From: Sequoia sempervirens | Lineage: Eukaryota > Streptophyta > Pinopsida > Cupressales > Cupressaceae | DNA: 64,000 bases | Assembly: GCA_007258455.2 (NCBI GenBank) | Contig: VDFB02193867.1 | Span: 525,946,189 to 526,010,188, forward strand | Direction: 5' to 3' | Notes under the pieces: model-generated | The model's input: only the letters and a program-made list of their open reading frames with translations | Databases searched by the model: none | What the model was told of the DNA's origin: nothing | Program-made: the position numbers and the translations under genes | In this document: in pieces, positions 1 through 10,385 of the stretch | How positions within the stretch are numbered: the stretch's first letter is position 1 | How the letters are laid out: each line of letters begins with the position of its first letter

Positions 1-3000
1 AATTGTTTCTTCCACTTTCTTGGCAATGAAATTTCATGCTCTGATATTACATTCTTTTGTATTAACACTTGTATGTCTGACTACATGATAATTTCAATGT
101 TTCACCTTTCATCGATGACCTACTCCTGGCAAAATCTACATTCATCTTCAAATATTTTTATTTTTTCTGAGTGATGGAATGCTTCCTTGAACTTTCTTAT
201 TGCATCTATAATAAATTACTCTCCTTGCTTTACCTAGTATTCAATCCATTCTTCAAACATGTTCATTTTATGATGAACTTCAACAATTGCATCTACTTGC
301 TCTTGTGACATTAGCACCAGATGTCTAGGAAGTTTAGCTTGTTCTCGATTAGATAAATTTAATGACTTAATGAAGTGTTCCAAGGTAGAAACCCATTCTT
401 TCAATTCTCTTTTCTTTTTTTTATATTTATGTACTCTAGAAATAGTAGCATTTAAATTTACTTTTATCTCTTCTAATTCTTATTGCCAAGATGAGTGCCC
501 AAGATTAATACTTTTGATGTTGTACTCCTTAGGCATTATTTTATGTTTGTCTTTATCAACTATTGGAGTGGCTATCTAAATAGTTTTTTTTTCCATCTAC
601 ATTCATTTGTATAACATGTTTTCCCTTTTCTCTACGCCTAGGTTTAGGAGTATCTACTTCTTGTATGAAATTATTGAGATTCAGAGGTAACACTTCCACT
701 TCCATTGGAGAAGCTAATTCCCTAATTAACCAATCATGTGTATCATAATCTTGTTGTACATATGTGACATTTATTTGTCCTTGTTTATCACTTGTTTCAG
801 GAACTTCTCATTGGCTTGCCACATTTTCTGAATTGGGAATTTCTTTAGTGATACCTGGCATAGATTCAGGATTGGTAGCGTTTGGAACTACCTCCTCTAT
901 ATGGAGACTTAAATTTTCTTATCTATCCAGATTTTCTATTTCATATCTCTAAACACTATCTTATTCATTCACTGCTACACCAAGATTCTCTCTATTTTCA
1001 ATTCCATCTTTTGCAAATTGTTTAGCTTCTCCTTCTAGAATTTCAGTTTCAACATGGCCTTTCTCTAATTCCTCAAAGACCTATGAGTGTTTATCAACAT
1101 TTTGTATATTCCCAAATGAAGGCTGGGAATCAAGAATATCTTCAAAAATTATTTCATCTATAGGATCCTATTTTGTAGTCTCCCCCATTTCCATTTCAAG
1201 TACGCTAGGGTTTCTTGCCTCTGAGGTGAGTGTTCCTTGAATAAACTCTTCTTCAACATTTATGGGATTAAATCTTGTATCCTAAATTTTTTCTATCACT
1301 GGGTGTACCATAGGTTTGTCTTTAGATTTCTTTTCTTTCACTTTCTCCCATGTAGCACCCCATTTGTCTATCTGTTCTTTAATTCTAGCTTCATTTTTTT
1401 CAAAAAATTTCTCTAAAGCTATAGGAGTCCCTCCCAATGCTTGTTTCATACTAGCCATATTAATAGAAGAGGGAGAGGTAAATAATGTTGCATCCCTTTG
1501 AGATGCAGACCTGATTTGTGCACCAACATTCTCTATTTCTCATGTTCCCTCATCAATAGTTACTCTTGTTCTTGGTTTAGTTGTAGAGGAAGATGTTCCT
1601 TTATGTCTCACTTTAGATTTATCTTTTCCTATCTCTGCATCTTTACGTTTATTAAATGGTTTGATGGGAGCTTCTTTTCTTGTGATTTCAGGGGTTCTTT
1701 CTTCAATTTTGATAACTAGAGCCGCCTTACTAGTCTTTCTTTTCTTCTTGGTAGGCTCTCCACTTTCAAAATTAGTTCCATCTCTTTGTTTCCTTCTTTT
1801 ATTTTTTGAGAAGATAGGTTCAATTCCTCTGTCTCTCAATCCTTTGTAAAAATCATCAATCTAGTGTTGAGCATACCTTAAAACTAGTGTGGTGAACTCA
1901 TCAATTAATGTCATATCTTCATCATCAACACCTAGGTCTAGAATGGGTTCATTATATACCCTATCATCATTGTAAAATTGATTCAATGCCTAACTATCAT
2001 CTTCTTCTATTTGGTTTGGGATGTCATAAAGCTTGAGCATCCGAGCAAATCTTAAAGTCATTCTTTCATATTTTCTTATTCTTACCATGCACTCATCTTC
2101 ACAGTTAAGCCAATAATCTTCTAAATGAGGCACACGAGCATGATAACCAACTATATTTTTAGCAATATTTCCTTTAATATCATAATACACTCTTTGTAGT
2201 GGGAATTCTTCAAAATGGTAGGTCATCAACTCTTCTTCACACAAATCTATTACTCTAATTGTACTGCACTTATAATTTCCTATTGTAATGGAAAATTTAA
2301 AAGAGGACTTTTTGTGATCATGGTTGTAAAGAGCCTGAGATGGTTTTAACTGTCTCACTAATTCCAATAAAACAATTTTATCTGTAGTATACCTAGGCAG
2401 CATTAATGGGTGCCCATCAAATCCCTCCACTCTAATGTAGGAGTAAGTTGGGAATTGTATGTCCTAGCCTCCCATAGGTCGAATGTCACTTTGTGCTTCC
2501 AGGGATAATCTCTTAGCTTTATCACCTTCCATTGTTCTCACCAATTTCATAGAGAAAAAATCATTAACTTTTCTATAATCAACTTTATACCCATGGATGG
2601 TGATCTGGGGTAGATGTGCATATATCAAACTGTTGCCAACCTATGAGCCTAGAGTACCAATCTATTTCAATCCTTGTTTACTGGCTCTCATAGCATAGGA
2701 GTAAATAACATACGATGACATGTAGAAGCATCTAGTTTTGGGGAATGTAGTAATCTATTCATGTAATCCGTCACTTATAAATTTTCCCCAATGTAATTCC
2801 ATTGGACCCTCTACCATGTAGAATATTATCATGAACATCAAAGGTTTGAACTTACTTGCACTTATTGTTTAAACATAGACCTTTGAATTACCTTGGTATG
2901 TTGTTTAATTGGCTGTTGGCACTACTCAATGCTCATAATTTCTCTATTACACTCTTCGGCACTCTAATATGTCCTAGTCTTGGCCTTTAGGTCAATATTG

Positions 3001-3330
3001 AACATCTATGTGTAAACAGGGAGACCAAATGTGTATATAATTCCTTTCAGTGATAGGTCTACATAAATTCACCCTTCTTTCTCAACAATCCTCTTGGCTG
3101 GGTCACAATGATTTATACATTGCATGACTAATTCAAGAGCTTCCATTGCCATTGGAAACCCTCTTGTAGGAAGTAACCCATTTGCCACAACATTCTTAGT
3201 ACATTGAGAAGCATTCTCTTGTAATATCCGTGAATGGATTTCAATGTCAAAAGACATCCCATATGAGTATTTGTAACCACTATGTTGATGGGCACTACTT
3301 GTGAATTGCAATAGTTGAATTCATTTTCTA
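1..3330 (-). pseudogene. ORFX-type retroelement protein, decayed copy 1
   Basis: Reading right to left, a long coding stretch broken by stops and shifts is visible. The best open pieces are 3311-3069, 2430-1990 and 1839-1540. Around 2460-2390 it reads FPTYSYIRVEGFDGHP, matching FPTFSYIQIDG at 56410-56445 in the plus-strand copy; upstream DYRKVNDFFSM matches NYRRENDAFTM, and ELVMQCINHCD matches ELVLECA.HYD. The middle is rich in Lys/Arg (KKNKRRKQRDG, EPTKKKRKTSK), then an acidic, low-complexity tail continues to the window edge. In the other copy this protein lies just before a polypurine tract and LTR, so it is probably the 3' ORF of a Ty3-like element whose LTR lies left of this window. Function unknown; the basic segment suggests nucleic-acid binding or nuclear entry (inference). 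Many stops are TAG where Gln is expected. A plant gene family captured by retroelements is the alternative. Confidence 0.6.
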
Positions 3331-3799
3331 CCCTTGCATCAGAAGTACTCTTTTTTTACATAATGTGCTCTGCAATTTTCAGAATATGTTCCTTGTGTGC
3401 AAGTTAGGGTTATATTTAACCAAAAATTACATTTCATAAACTTTTCAATTCATTTCCAGTTAGATTTAACAACTTAGAGAATAATTGACATTTCAATTTC
3501 AAAATGGGAAATACCATTATCAAGATTTTAGCTTGAGAAACTCTTAATGAAGTATCATTTATTTGGAACATACCTAGTTCTGGTTAATAATGGTGGTTCT
3601 TCAAAATGCAACTTCAAAACCCTTGGTAGTTGCGTCTTAGTTTCTTGAATTTTACCTCCTTTTGTGCACCAATGTCATTTAATTAATTCAATGTACTTAG
3701 CAAATTTGCATTATGACGTGAAGTGGAGTGTTGTAAAAGCAACTACATGCTTGAGGTGGTGCCAAGTACATAGGTAGTTTGCCACCTTCATTAATTACC
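3331..3799. other. gene-free stretch upstream of ORFX copy 1
   Basis: No coding signal or clear repeat seen. A possible minus-strand splice acceptor (pyrimidine-poor, ending TTGCAG) lies near 3380, just upstream of where ORFX coding begins, comparable to the GCAG before ORFX copy 2. Confidence 0.35.
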
Positions 3800-3813
3800 T
3801 ATTATTTCACATT

Positions 3814-4016
3814 TTTTTTATTTTTTTATTAAACTGCAGGAATCAGGTAGCACAACTCCCTATAAACTGCAGTGCGCTTGGTAAACTTTTTAACGTGACC
3901 GGCGGCACTGGCGCGACACGCCCTCCGGTACCACGGGGGTGGGGGAGACTAGACCTCATGACCAACCTCCTGCAATAGGAAAGATTTAGCCAACCGAGCT
4001 AGGGCCCCGACCCTAT
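3814..4016 (-). mobile_element. tRNA-derived SINE, copy 1
   Basis: On the minus strand the element starts GGGCCCTAGCTCGGTTGGCT. It holds an A-box-like TAGCTCGGTTGG and a B-box-like segment about 35-50 bases on, then a tRNA-unrelated body, and ends in an A-rich tail (T-rich at 3812-3829 on the plus strand). It is flanked by a 14-bp direct repeat TATTATTTCACATT at 3800-3813 and 4017-4030, the target duplication expected of LINE-driven insertion. A second copy with its own, different duplication lies at 26464-26655. SINEs make no protein and are transcribed by RNA polymerase III; the boxes here are diverged and activity is unlikely. Confidence 0.9.
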
Positions 4017-4030
4017 TATTATTTCACATT

Positions 4031-4972
4031 AATTCCTAGAATAAAGGTGCAATTATTATGGGTTAGGGTCCAAATCACGAACACCTAGATTTTTGCATTG
4101 GATCATTATTTAAGAAGAAAGATGACACAATGATTATACGTGGAAATCAGATGTCACACTGATTCTTTGCAAGGTATACCAATAAAGATATGTGATTAAT
4201 TGGTGATCACTGGGATTAAATATTTTTGGTATTACCTTGGAAATTAACAAACAACACTGGGATCCGACAAATACCTTCTAAGGGAAGAGAAAACCATAAT
4301 GAAAAGGAAAATCAGAAACAGAGTCTAAAGATAAATTTGATAAAACCTCAAAATAGACTCCCTCGTTCACGACTTTCAGGAGAAAGAAACAATAAAATAC
4401 TGGACTCTGGTAAATAAAATGAAATTACACGGATTAAAATTTTGATCAATGAATTACAGGGTGGAACTAGATTCTTATGAAGATACAAATTCTTTTGACC
4501 AAAATGTAGGACTCTGGGATTCTGGTTTTTGGTAATATACTAAACATTAAGAGCATACCAGAACACAAAAATTGAGAAAGAAAAGGATATGATAACAAAG
4601 AGGCCAAGCGAAAATGAGAGAGGAAATCAACAACCAACCGGGCACCAAAACAATACTAAAGCGAGCGAAAGCAAAAAAAAAGCAAGAGAGGGAAAAGAAA
4701 AATGGGGGTCCACATTTTTCATAGGGGAAAAATGGGGTGTGTTGTGAGACCACACAACACTAGAGACATAGCCAATTGGAAAACTCCATTATAATTTTTT
4801 TGTCTTGTCTTCTCCTCTTAGCGTCTCAATTTCTGTGGTTTTCCTTTAATCATTTTAATGTCTTTTCAAGCATTTGAAATTCAACATTTTAATTACATTA
4901 TTATGTTATAAGACCTTCATTTTAATCATTATAAAAGTTATTATTCATGTGCAAAATTCCCAAATCCTAACA
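4031..4972 (+). other. gene-free stretch; probable 5' LTR remnant at its end
   Basis: No coding region recognised. Its right end, TCCTAACA at about 4965-4972, is followed after ten bases by a primer-binding-site-like sequence, so the last few hundred bases are probably the 5' LTR of the gag/protease element to the right. I could not fix the LTR start because no partner LTR is present. Confidence 0.35.
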
Positions 4973-4982
4973 TTAGATCAAG

Positions 4983-4994
4983 TGGTATCGGAGC
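4983..4994 (+). other. primer binding site (initiator Met tRNA type)
   Basis: TGGTATCGGAGC differs by one base from TGGTATCAGAGC, the usual plant retrotransposon primer site complementary to the 3' end of initiator tRNA-Met. It sits just upstream of the gag remnant. Confidence 0.7.
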
Positions 4995-5162
4995 TTTTGT
5001 TGTGACTAGTGTTTGCAGAGGTGAATATCGAAGAGCCAAGGAGGTGAAGGCACACTTGCAGAGTATAATCCTAAGATCGGTAAACAAAGAACTTTTCCAA
5101 GGATGGAAGGATTGGAAGTTGGAAAAAGTTTAGAGCTTGATGAGAATATTTTTTGAAAAGCT

Positions 5163-5990
5163 TTTCTCAAAATGAAGGCAATGGTAGAAGTTATTTTTCA
5201 GGAATGGCAGGAAAGTGGGAACAGAAGAAGTGTGAAAAAAGAGTTTCGTCAAAGAAAGAAAAGTAGGACAATCAGAGGGACAAAGGAAAAAGACCAGGAG
5301 GTGATCATGATCCTCCAAGAATTCCTTCAACTCCATCTTCTCCTTATTCTTCAATTTATACTTCTTCTGGTAATCCTTTCAAGGGTGCACACAAGCCTAA
5401 AATTAAATTAGATGTAAAATTTGATCTACCTAAGTATTGTGGGGAATTAATTCCTGAGAAATTAGATGATTTGGTTCAACAAGTAGAAGTGTATTGTAGA
5501 GTTCAAGGTCTCTTAGAGGATGGTTCTGGGATCCAGTTAGCTACTCTTCGGTTGGAAGAAACAACTCTCACCTGGTGGGAGAGTAGAACTCAGGCAGAAA
5601 TTTCACAACATGGTAGAGTCAATTTAACATCGTCGGAATTTTTTAATGCTCTTGAAAATAAATTTTATCCCATAGGCCATATGCAATAGTTAATGATGAA
5701 CTAGAAAAATTTTAGGCAAGGGAAAATTCAAACTGTCCAAGAGTACACCCATGAATTCAAGAAAAGGGCTATTGCATTGAAAGTCCCATTATACACCCAG
5801 GACAATTTTCTTAAGTACATAGATGGTTTTCACTTTTATCTAAGACATTCTATTTTGGTTTTGAATCCTAGTAACCTAGATGAAGTTTGTGTACAATCCA
5901 CACACTTAGAGTCAAGAGGTAAGAGTACTTTAATTGATAATTCTGACTAGAAGCCATCTAAGCCTGAAGGTAAATCTAAAGATAAAAAAA
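5163..5990 (+). pseudogene. Ty3-type Gag remnant
   Basis: A frame from about 5299 reads a Pro/Ser-rich leader, then KLDVKFDLPKY, EKLDDLVQQVEVYCRVQG, TWWESRTQAE, FFNALENKFYPIGH and TVQEYTHEFKKRAIALKVP. These blocks, in this order, are the capsid part of plant Ty3/gypsy Gag, which packages the element RNA. Stops (TAG at about 5686 and 5701, TAG near 5948) and an early frame change near 5300 break it. It is followed in the same direction by a protease remnant, but reverse transcriptase and integrase are missing: the tract ends where the next LTR element is inserted at 7064. Confidence 0.8.
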
Positions 5991-6288
5991 GGGGATGAAG
6001 ACAACTACAATTAAGAAGAAGGATGATAAACTCACATGCTCTTTTATGACATGAAATGTCATGATGAAGATCATTGCTAGTAGTTGCATCTAGAATTGAA
6101 GCTAAAATGGGATCGTAAATAGAAAGGTAAGGAGGCCACAAATGTTGTTATGGATCTTGGTTTAGAGTCTGAAGATGAAACTAAGATAATAGTAATGGGT
6201 TTGAAAGCTAAGGCTCCTATTGCTAGTTTTTCCTTTGATACTTGTGATTCTACTTCTCAAGTTAATGATGTCCCTAAAGACTAGAAAA

Positions 6289-6700
6289 GAAATGAGCTTC
6301 TTCACATAAGGGTTGTTGCTAAGCATACTAAAATTAATGCACTCATAGATAGTGGATATCAAGTTAACTTAATTTGTGAAGATGTTGTAAGGAACTTGGG
6401 ATTGAAAACTACACAGCATAAGCGACCTTATCCACTAGGTTGGGTTTATGAAAATAATGAATTGCAAGTAACAAGACAGTACATTTTGAGATTCACAATC
6501 ACAAGTAAGTTTGTTGATGAGGTATAGTTTGATGTGGTTCCAATAGATATTTGTGGGATAGTTTTGGGTAGCCCTTATTTATATGATCAAAAGGATATTT
6601 TCTAAAGGGAATTGAATCATTATCATTTGTTTAAAGATGAAATGTAGTATATTGTACATTCTCACAGGATTAAGACTGGTCATTCTTTTGTAATTACAGG
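6289..6700 (+). pseudogene. retroviral-type aspartic protease remnant
   Basis: The frame contains INALIDSGYQVNLI (catalytic DSG), a flap region, then DICGIVLGSPYLYDQKDIF and NHYHLFKDEM.YIVHSHR, the order typical of plant Ty3-like protease ending in LG.PYLY. The enzyme would cut the Gag-Pol polyprotein. In-frame stops lie inside (for example TAG near 6525, TAA near 6602 and TAG near 6645). It follows Gag in the same orientation with a short decayed linker. Confidence 0.75.
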
Positions 6701-6806
6701 GCAATTGAAAATAGTGATTAATGCAAGTAAAAATTTGACTCTTATGTCTATCAATATAGGTGCTTCTAGGCAAGGCATTGAGGTAGCCAAGGCTACTAAT
6801 GAATAG

Positions 6807-7063
6807 ATGTTGTGGGATACACCAATAGTACAACAGCAGGAAAAAGTAAATAATAGCATTAATGATCCAAGTCCAAAACTTTTGCTTGGGAATTTGGAGG
6901 TTCCCTTGGGTAAAAATGTTCCTCTTGTGAAAGATAGGCATATTGTTTATTCATTCTCTTTTACATCTACATTGTTATTTAGCTTGATATTAGTTAGTGT
7001 TTATTGGTTAATGGCTGTAACATTTGATGTAGATGCTTCTGAAAGTGATAGAATGATGTTTAT
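6807..7063 (+). pseudogene. unrecognised frame cut by an LTR element
   Basis: An 85-codon open stretch follows the protease. It has a polar part and then one strongly hydrophobic segment (LLFSLILVSVYWLMAV). I do not recognise it; it is not reverse transcriptase. The LTR element at 7064 splits it. Joining across the element at the TTTAT duplication keeps a frame open for about 30 further codons beyond 18924, again hydrophobic at first. It may be a degraded spacer rather than a protein. Confidence 0.3.
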
Positions 7064-7120
7064 TGTAGACACCTAGAAATTATCACTAGGCATATGAATT
7101 AATTAAATCACCTTCATCAT

Positions 7121-7475
7121 TCTTGATAATTAAATAATCTTAATTATTTAATTATTATATAATGTTGCAAAGTCTTCTATTAATTAAATAATCTCAATTA
7201 TTTAATTAATTCATTTTATCCTTCTATCTTTTCTTTTGATTAATTAAATAAATTATTATTTATTTAATCACATCACTAATATCTTAGACCTCTTTAATTA
7301 AATAAATCTATATTTATTTAATTATCTATCATTTTCTACTATAATTAAATAATTATGCCAATTATTTAATTATTCATTTTAGCCTCTTCTAACACAAATT
7401 AATTAAATTTTTTTTTTAATTAAATGAATTTCCTTTTCACTCACCTTTTTGAATTAAATTTCTATTTAATCATAA
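7121..7475. repeat. array of seven AT hairpins in the LTR
   Basis: Inverted repeats of the form TAATTAAATAA...TTATTTAATTA recur with centres near 7137, 7193, 7251, 7307, 7357, 7411 and 7461, a spacing of about 50-58 bases. Each arm is about 11-16 bases with a loop of 2-12. The same array is present in the other LTR (about 18020-18370), with point differences. Confidence 0.85.
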
Positions 7476-7687
7476 AGATAACTCACTTTTTCTCTTCGAA
7501 TGAGATAATGTTGCCATTATTTCAAAATGCAATTTCCCTCTTCGAACTAACTGATTTTGTTGAAAAATCAGTTAATTTCCTCTTCCTCTTTCAGTTCTGA
7601 TCTTATCTCGTCTCGTCTTGATTAATTGCAGCCATTGATCAAAATAAAAATCTTCTAATCATGTCCATCCATTTTCCATTTGTCCCT

Positions 7688-7696
7688 CTATAAATA
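7688..7696 (+). promoter_or_regulatory. TATA box of the 5' LTR
   Basis: CTATAAATA in a CT-rich context, conserved at 18596-18604 in the 3' LTR. It sits about 340 bases before the LTR end, a normal place for the U3/R promoter of a plant LTR element. Confidence 0.75.
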
Positions 7697-8027
7697 CCAT
7701 CGTCATTTATCATTTTGATATCTTAGAATATCTTAGAAAAACTAGAATTCATAGCTATTGTGTTGTTGAGATAATTAAAATCTTCAATATTTTTCTTTGT
7801 CATTGTCATAGACTATAGTTGCATGTTATAAATCTGAGGGAAATTATCATACTCAAGCAAAATGGAAAAGGATGATGGAGGTCATTCAATGGAGGCGTGA
7901 AGATTATGGTGAAATTGTTCTTTATTATTTCCTTTCATGCACTTCTTTGTTCTCTATCATTATGTTAGGAATTTCAAGTTTATTTATTGTGCTTAATAAT
8001 CTTAATTTTGATTTTCCTGATTACAAA

Positions 8028-8045
8028 TGGTGAACCCGATGTGAA
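8028..8045 (+). other. primer binding site
   Basis: TGGTGAACCCGATGTGAA begins two bases after the LTR. The minus-strand element at 32551-39732 has a related site, TGGTGAACCTGACTTTTG. I did not assign the tRNA. Confidence 0.75.
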
Positions 8046-10385
8046 TCTTACAATTTTGTAGAGAAATCCATTTTTTTCTTATTTGTTTTTATTGTTTTGT
8101 AGGTTACAGCCAAGAATTCAAACAAAATCCCATCATCTTATTTTGAGCACAGAAAAAGGGAAAATAGAATATTAAAAAATGATTATTTGGGTTTTCTAGG
8201 CCTTGCTTTTAGTTTTCCATAACTTCATATGGTTTAAAATTTTATTAAGATTTCAAAAAGTTATGGCCATTTTAGTATTTGTTGCTTTTTAAATTTAACT
8301 TTTAAAACCTATGTTTTCTTTTACCTATAACATTTTTTTCATGTATAATCTTGGAAAAATACTTTTATGGTTTTGAAGGTATGAGTTTCAGCTTTCCATG
8401 GATTCAAACGTTTTAAAATTTGATTAAGTTTTGAGAAAGTTATCATTGTTTTAATTTGTTGTTGTCATTAAACTTTTCTTTTGAGTTACTAATCTCTTGT
8501 TTTCAGCATGTGGCACAACTTGGAGGGAGTCTAAAAACTATTTCTGTAGAAACAAAAATTGAGCTTTTTATTTCTTTAGGAATAATCAATTCTTTTTGCT
8601 TTCAACAACAACAACAAATTGCATATTTCATTCATAGGCTTAAAATGAGCACAATTTGCATGCACACTCATTGGTTAAAATGAACATGCATTTCATGTCA
8701 TGCGCTTAAAATGAACAAAATTTGCATGCACACTCATTGGTTAAAATGAACATGCATTTCATGATTTCATAGGCTTAAAATGAACACAATTTTCATGCAC
8801 ACTCATATGGTTAAAATGAACTTTGTTTGTTTCACATCAAGTTAAACTTTTAAAATGAACAAAGTGTTTTAGGTGTTTTCCACACACTTTATTTTGATTA
8901 ATTAAAAAGAACAAGTGCTTGCAAATTTTGTAACCCCAATTCAATAATCAAAGTATCCTCTGCCCTTGCACACTTGTGCAATCTTGGGTGCAAGAGAAAT
9001 GGTTATTGACTTTAAGAATTGGGCCTTCCTTGGTAGGAAAAAAGTACTCACCCCAAGGTGACTCAAACCAACAACAGAGCTTTGTAGCCAAGCTACCCCC
9101 GACCGGTATATAAATGTGAATCCTAATGGAAAACTTAGGATTACGAGTGCGGATGTGTCACATGGAAAAGTGAACTCCCCAAAACCCTATTGAGTGTAAC
9201 CTCTTCAGGCTAGAGTTCCTCCTTATTGGAGCTAATCTTGCCCCATGTGTGGCCACTCGAACGGGGGTCCCAAACTAAAAACCTTTGTATAGTTTTAAAA
9301 AACCCACCTATTTTCTAGCACAACAACAGTCCTTACCAAGGCATCCACACTCTCGTAGTTTTAAGTAGAGGTGATCAGCCTACCATGGGAGATTTATGGA
9401 GGTTGGAAGCTTGGTTGACCTAAGAAGTGAGTGCACTATAAGGGGGAGCCCTTGTGGCCAAGCTTTTGAATTCACCCACTAAGAATAAGTGTGGTTGGGG
9501 AAACCCACGTGGAATCTAGTGAATATTGCCCTTGCTTAACCTAGGGTTGTGCTTTTCTTGATTGTACATGTTTTCAAATTTTCAAAGACAAGATATTGCG
9601 TTTGCCAAGTGTTTTTCTAAGACATTGAGACAAATTAACACCTTTCACAGACTTGGGAACAAACATTCAAAATTTTGCAGTATAAAATCTAAGACCAAAC
9701 TTGTCCAATCTAATATCAAACATCTTTTTCCAGCAGCCTATGTCAAAAACTAGAAAGAAAATTGCTCAAATCTTCCATTTGTGACATCTCTAGTTTGCAT
9801 ATACCCATAGGTCTAAACTTGCAAAAAATTTAGTTGCATCTTTAGAATTACATCATCATTTTCTATCATAACTTAGTCTTTAGGTCCTCATTTATAGATT
9901 TTAGAATAGGGAACCTACCATACTTTACGAAATCATTTCCTTCAAAGAGTAGGTTGTCATTGGACTTAATCAACATCATTTTCCTTAGTCATTGTCCTCT
10001 TGTAAGACCTTTCCAACTCAAAATTCTAGTGTTGAGACCTCACTTTGTCATCTTGTCATCTTACCATTTAGTCCTTCAAACAAGTCCCTTGAAAATCCAA
10101 AATTGAGACATTGACCAAACTTTCAATGGTTGAGTGTACAATTCCTTAAGTCTACCAAAATTGATTACACCTTAGAGTTTCCCTATAGGTTACATTTTTC
10201 ATAACCAATCATGACATTTTACTTTATTCATCCATTCATCCTATTCCTCATTATCATTTCAAGCATTTGACACCTCATTTAGACAATTGCATTCTTTATT
10301 CTAAAAGGATAAAAACATAGTTTAGGTTGCGTACCTTAGGCTTAAATCATATCTTTGCATTGTCATTCTTTAGACTTCACCATCA
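8046..10385 (+). other. untranslated leader of the LTR element
   Basis: About 2.3 kb with no supported coding region. It includes the tandem repeat at 8634-8890. A long leader between primer site and first ORF is common in large plant LTR elements. Confidence 0.6.
8634..8890 (+). repeat. tandem repeat, unit about 67 bp
   Basis: CTTAAAATGA begins units at 8639, 8705 and 8774, each continuing with TTTGCATGCACACTCA or a close variant, then GGTTAAAATGAAC. A fourth decayed unit follows to about 8890. Confidence 0.85.

Larger units (their letters stand above)
7064..8025 (+). repeat. 5' LTR of the 7064-18923 element
   Basis: Starts TGTAGACACC, ends TTACA. The first 400 bases are extremely AT-rich and built of inverted repeats; a TATA box lies at 7688. 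It ends two bases before the primer site. It matches the 3' LTR along its whole length. Confidence 0.95.

Noticed and set aside
6807..7063. Envelope-like protein with a membrane segment
   Set aside because: A single hydrophobic run with no signal peptide, glycosylation pattern or known motif; it is cut by an insertion.
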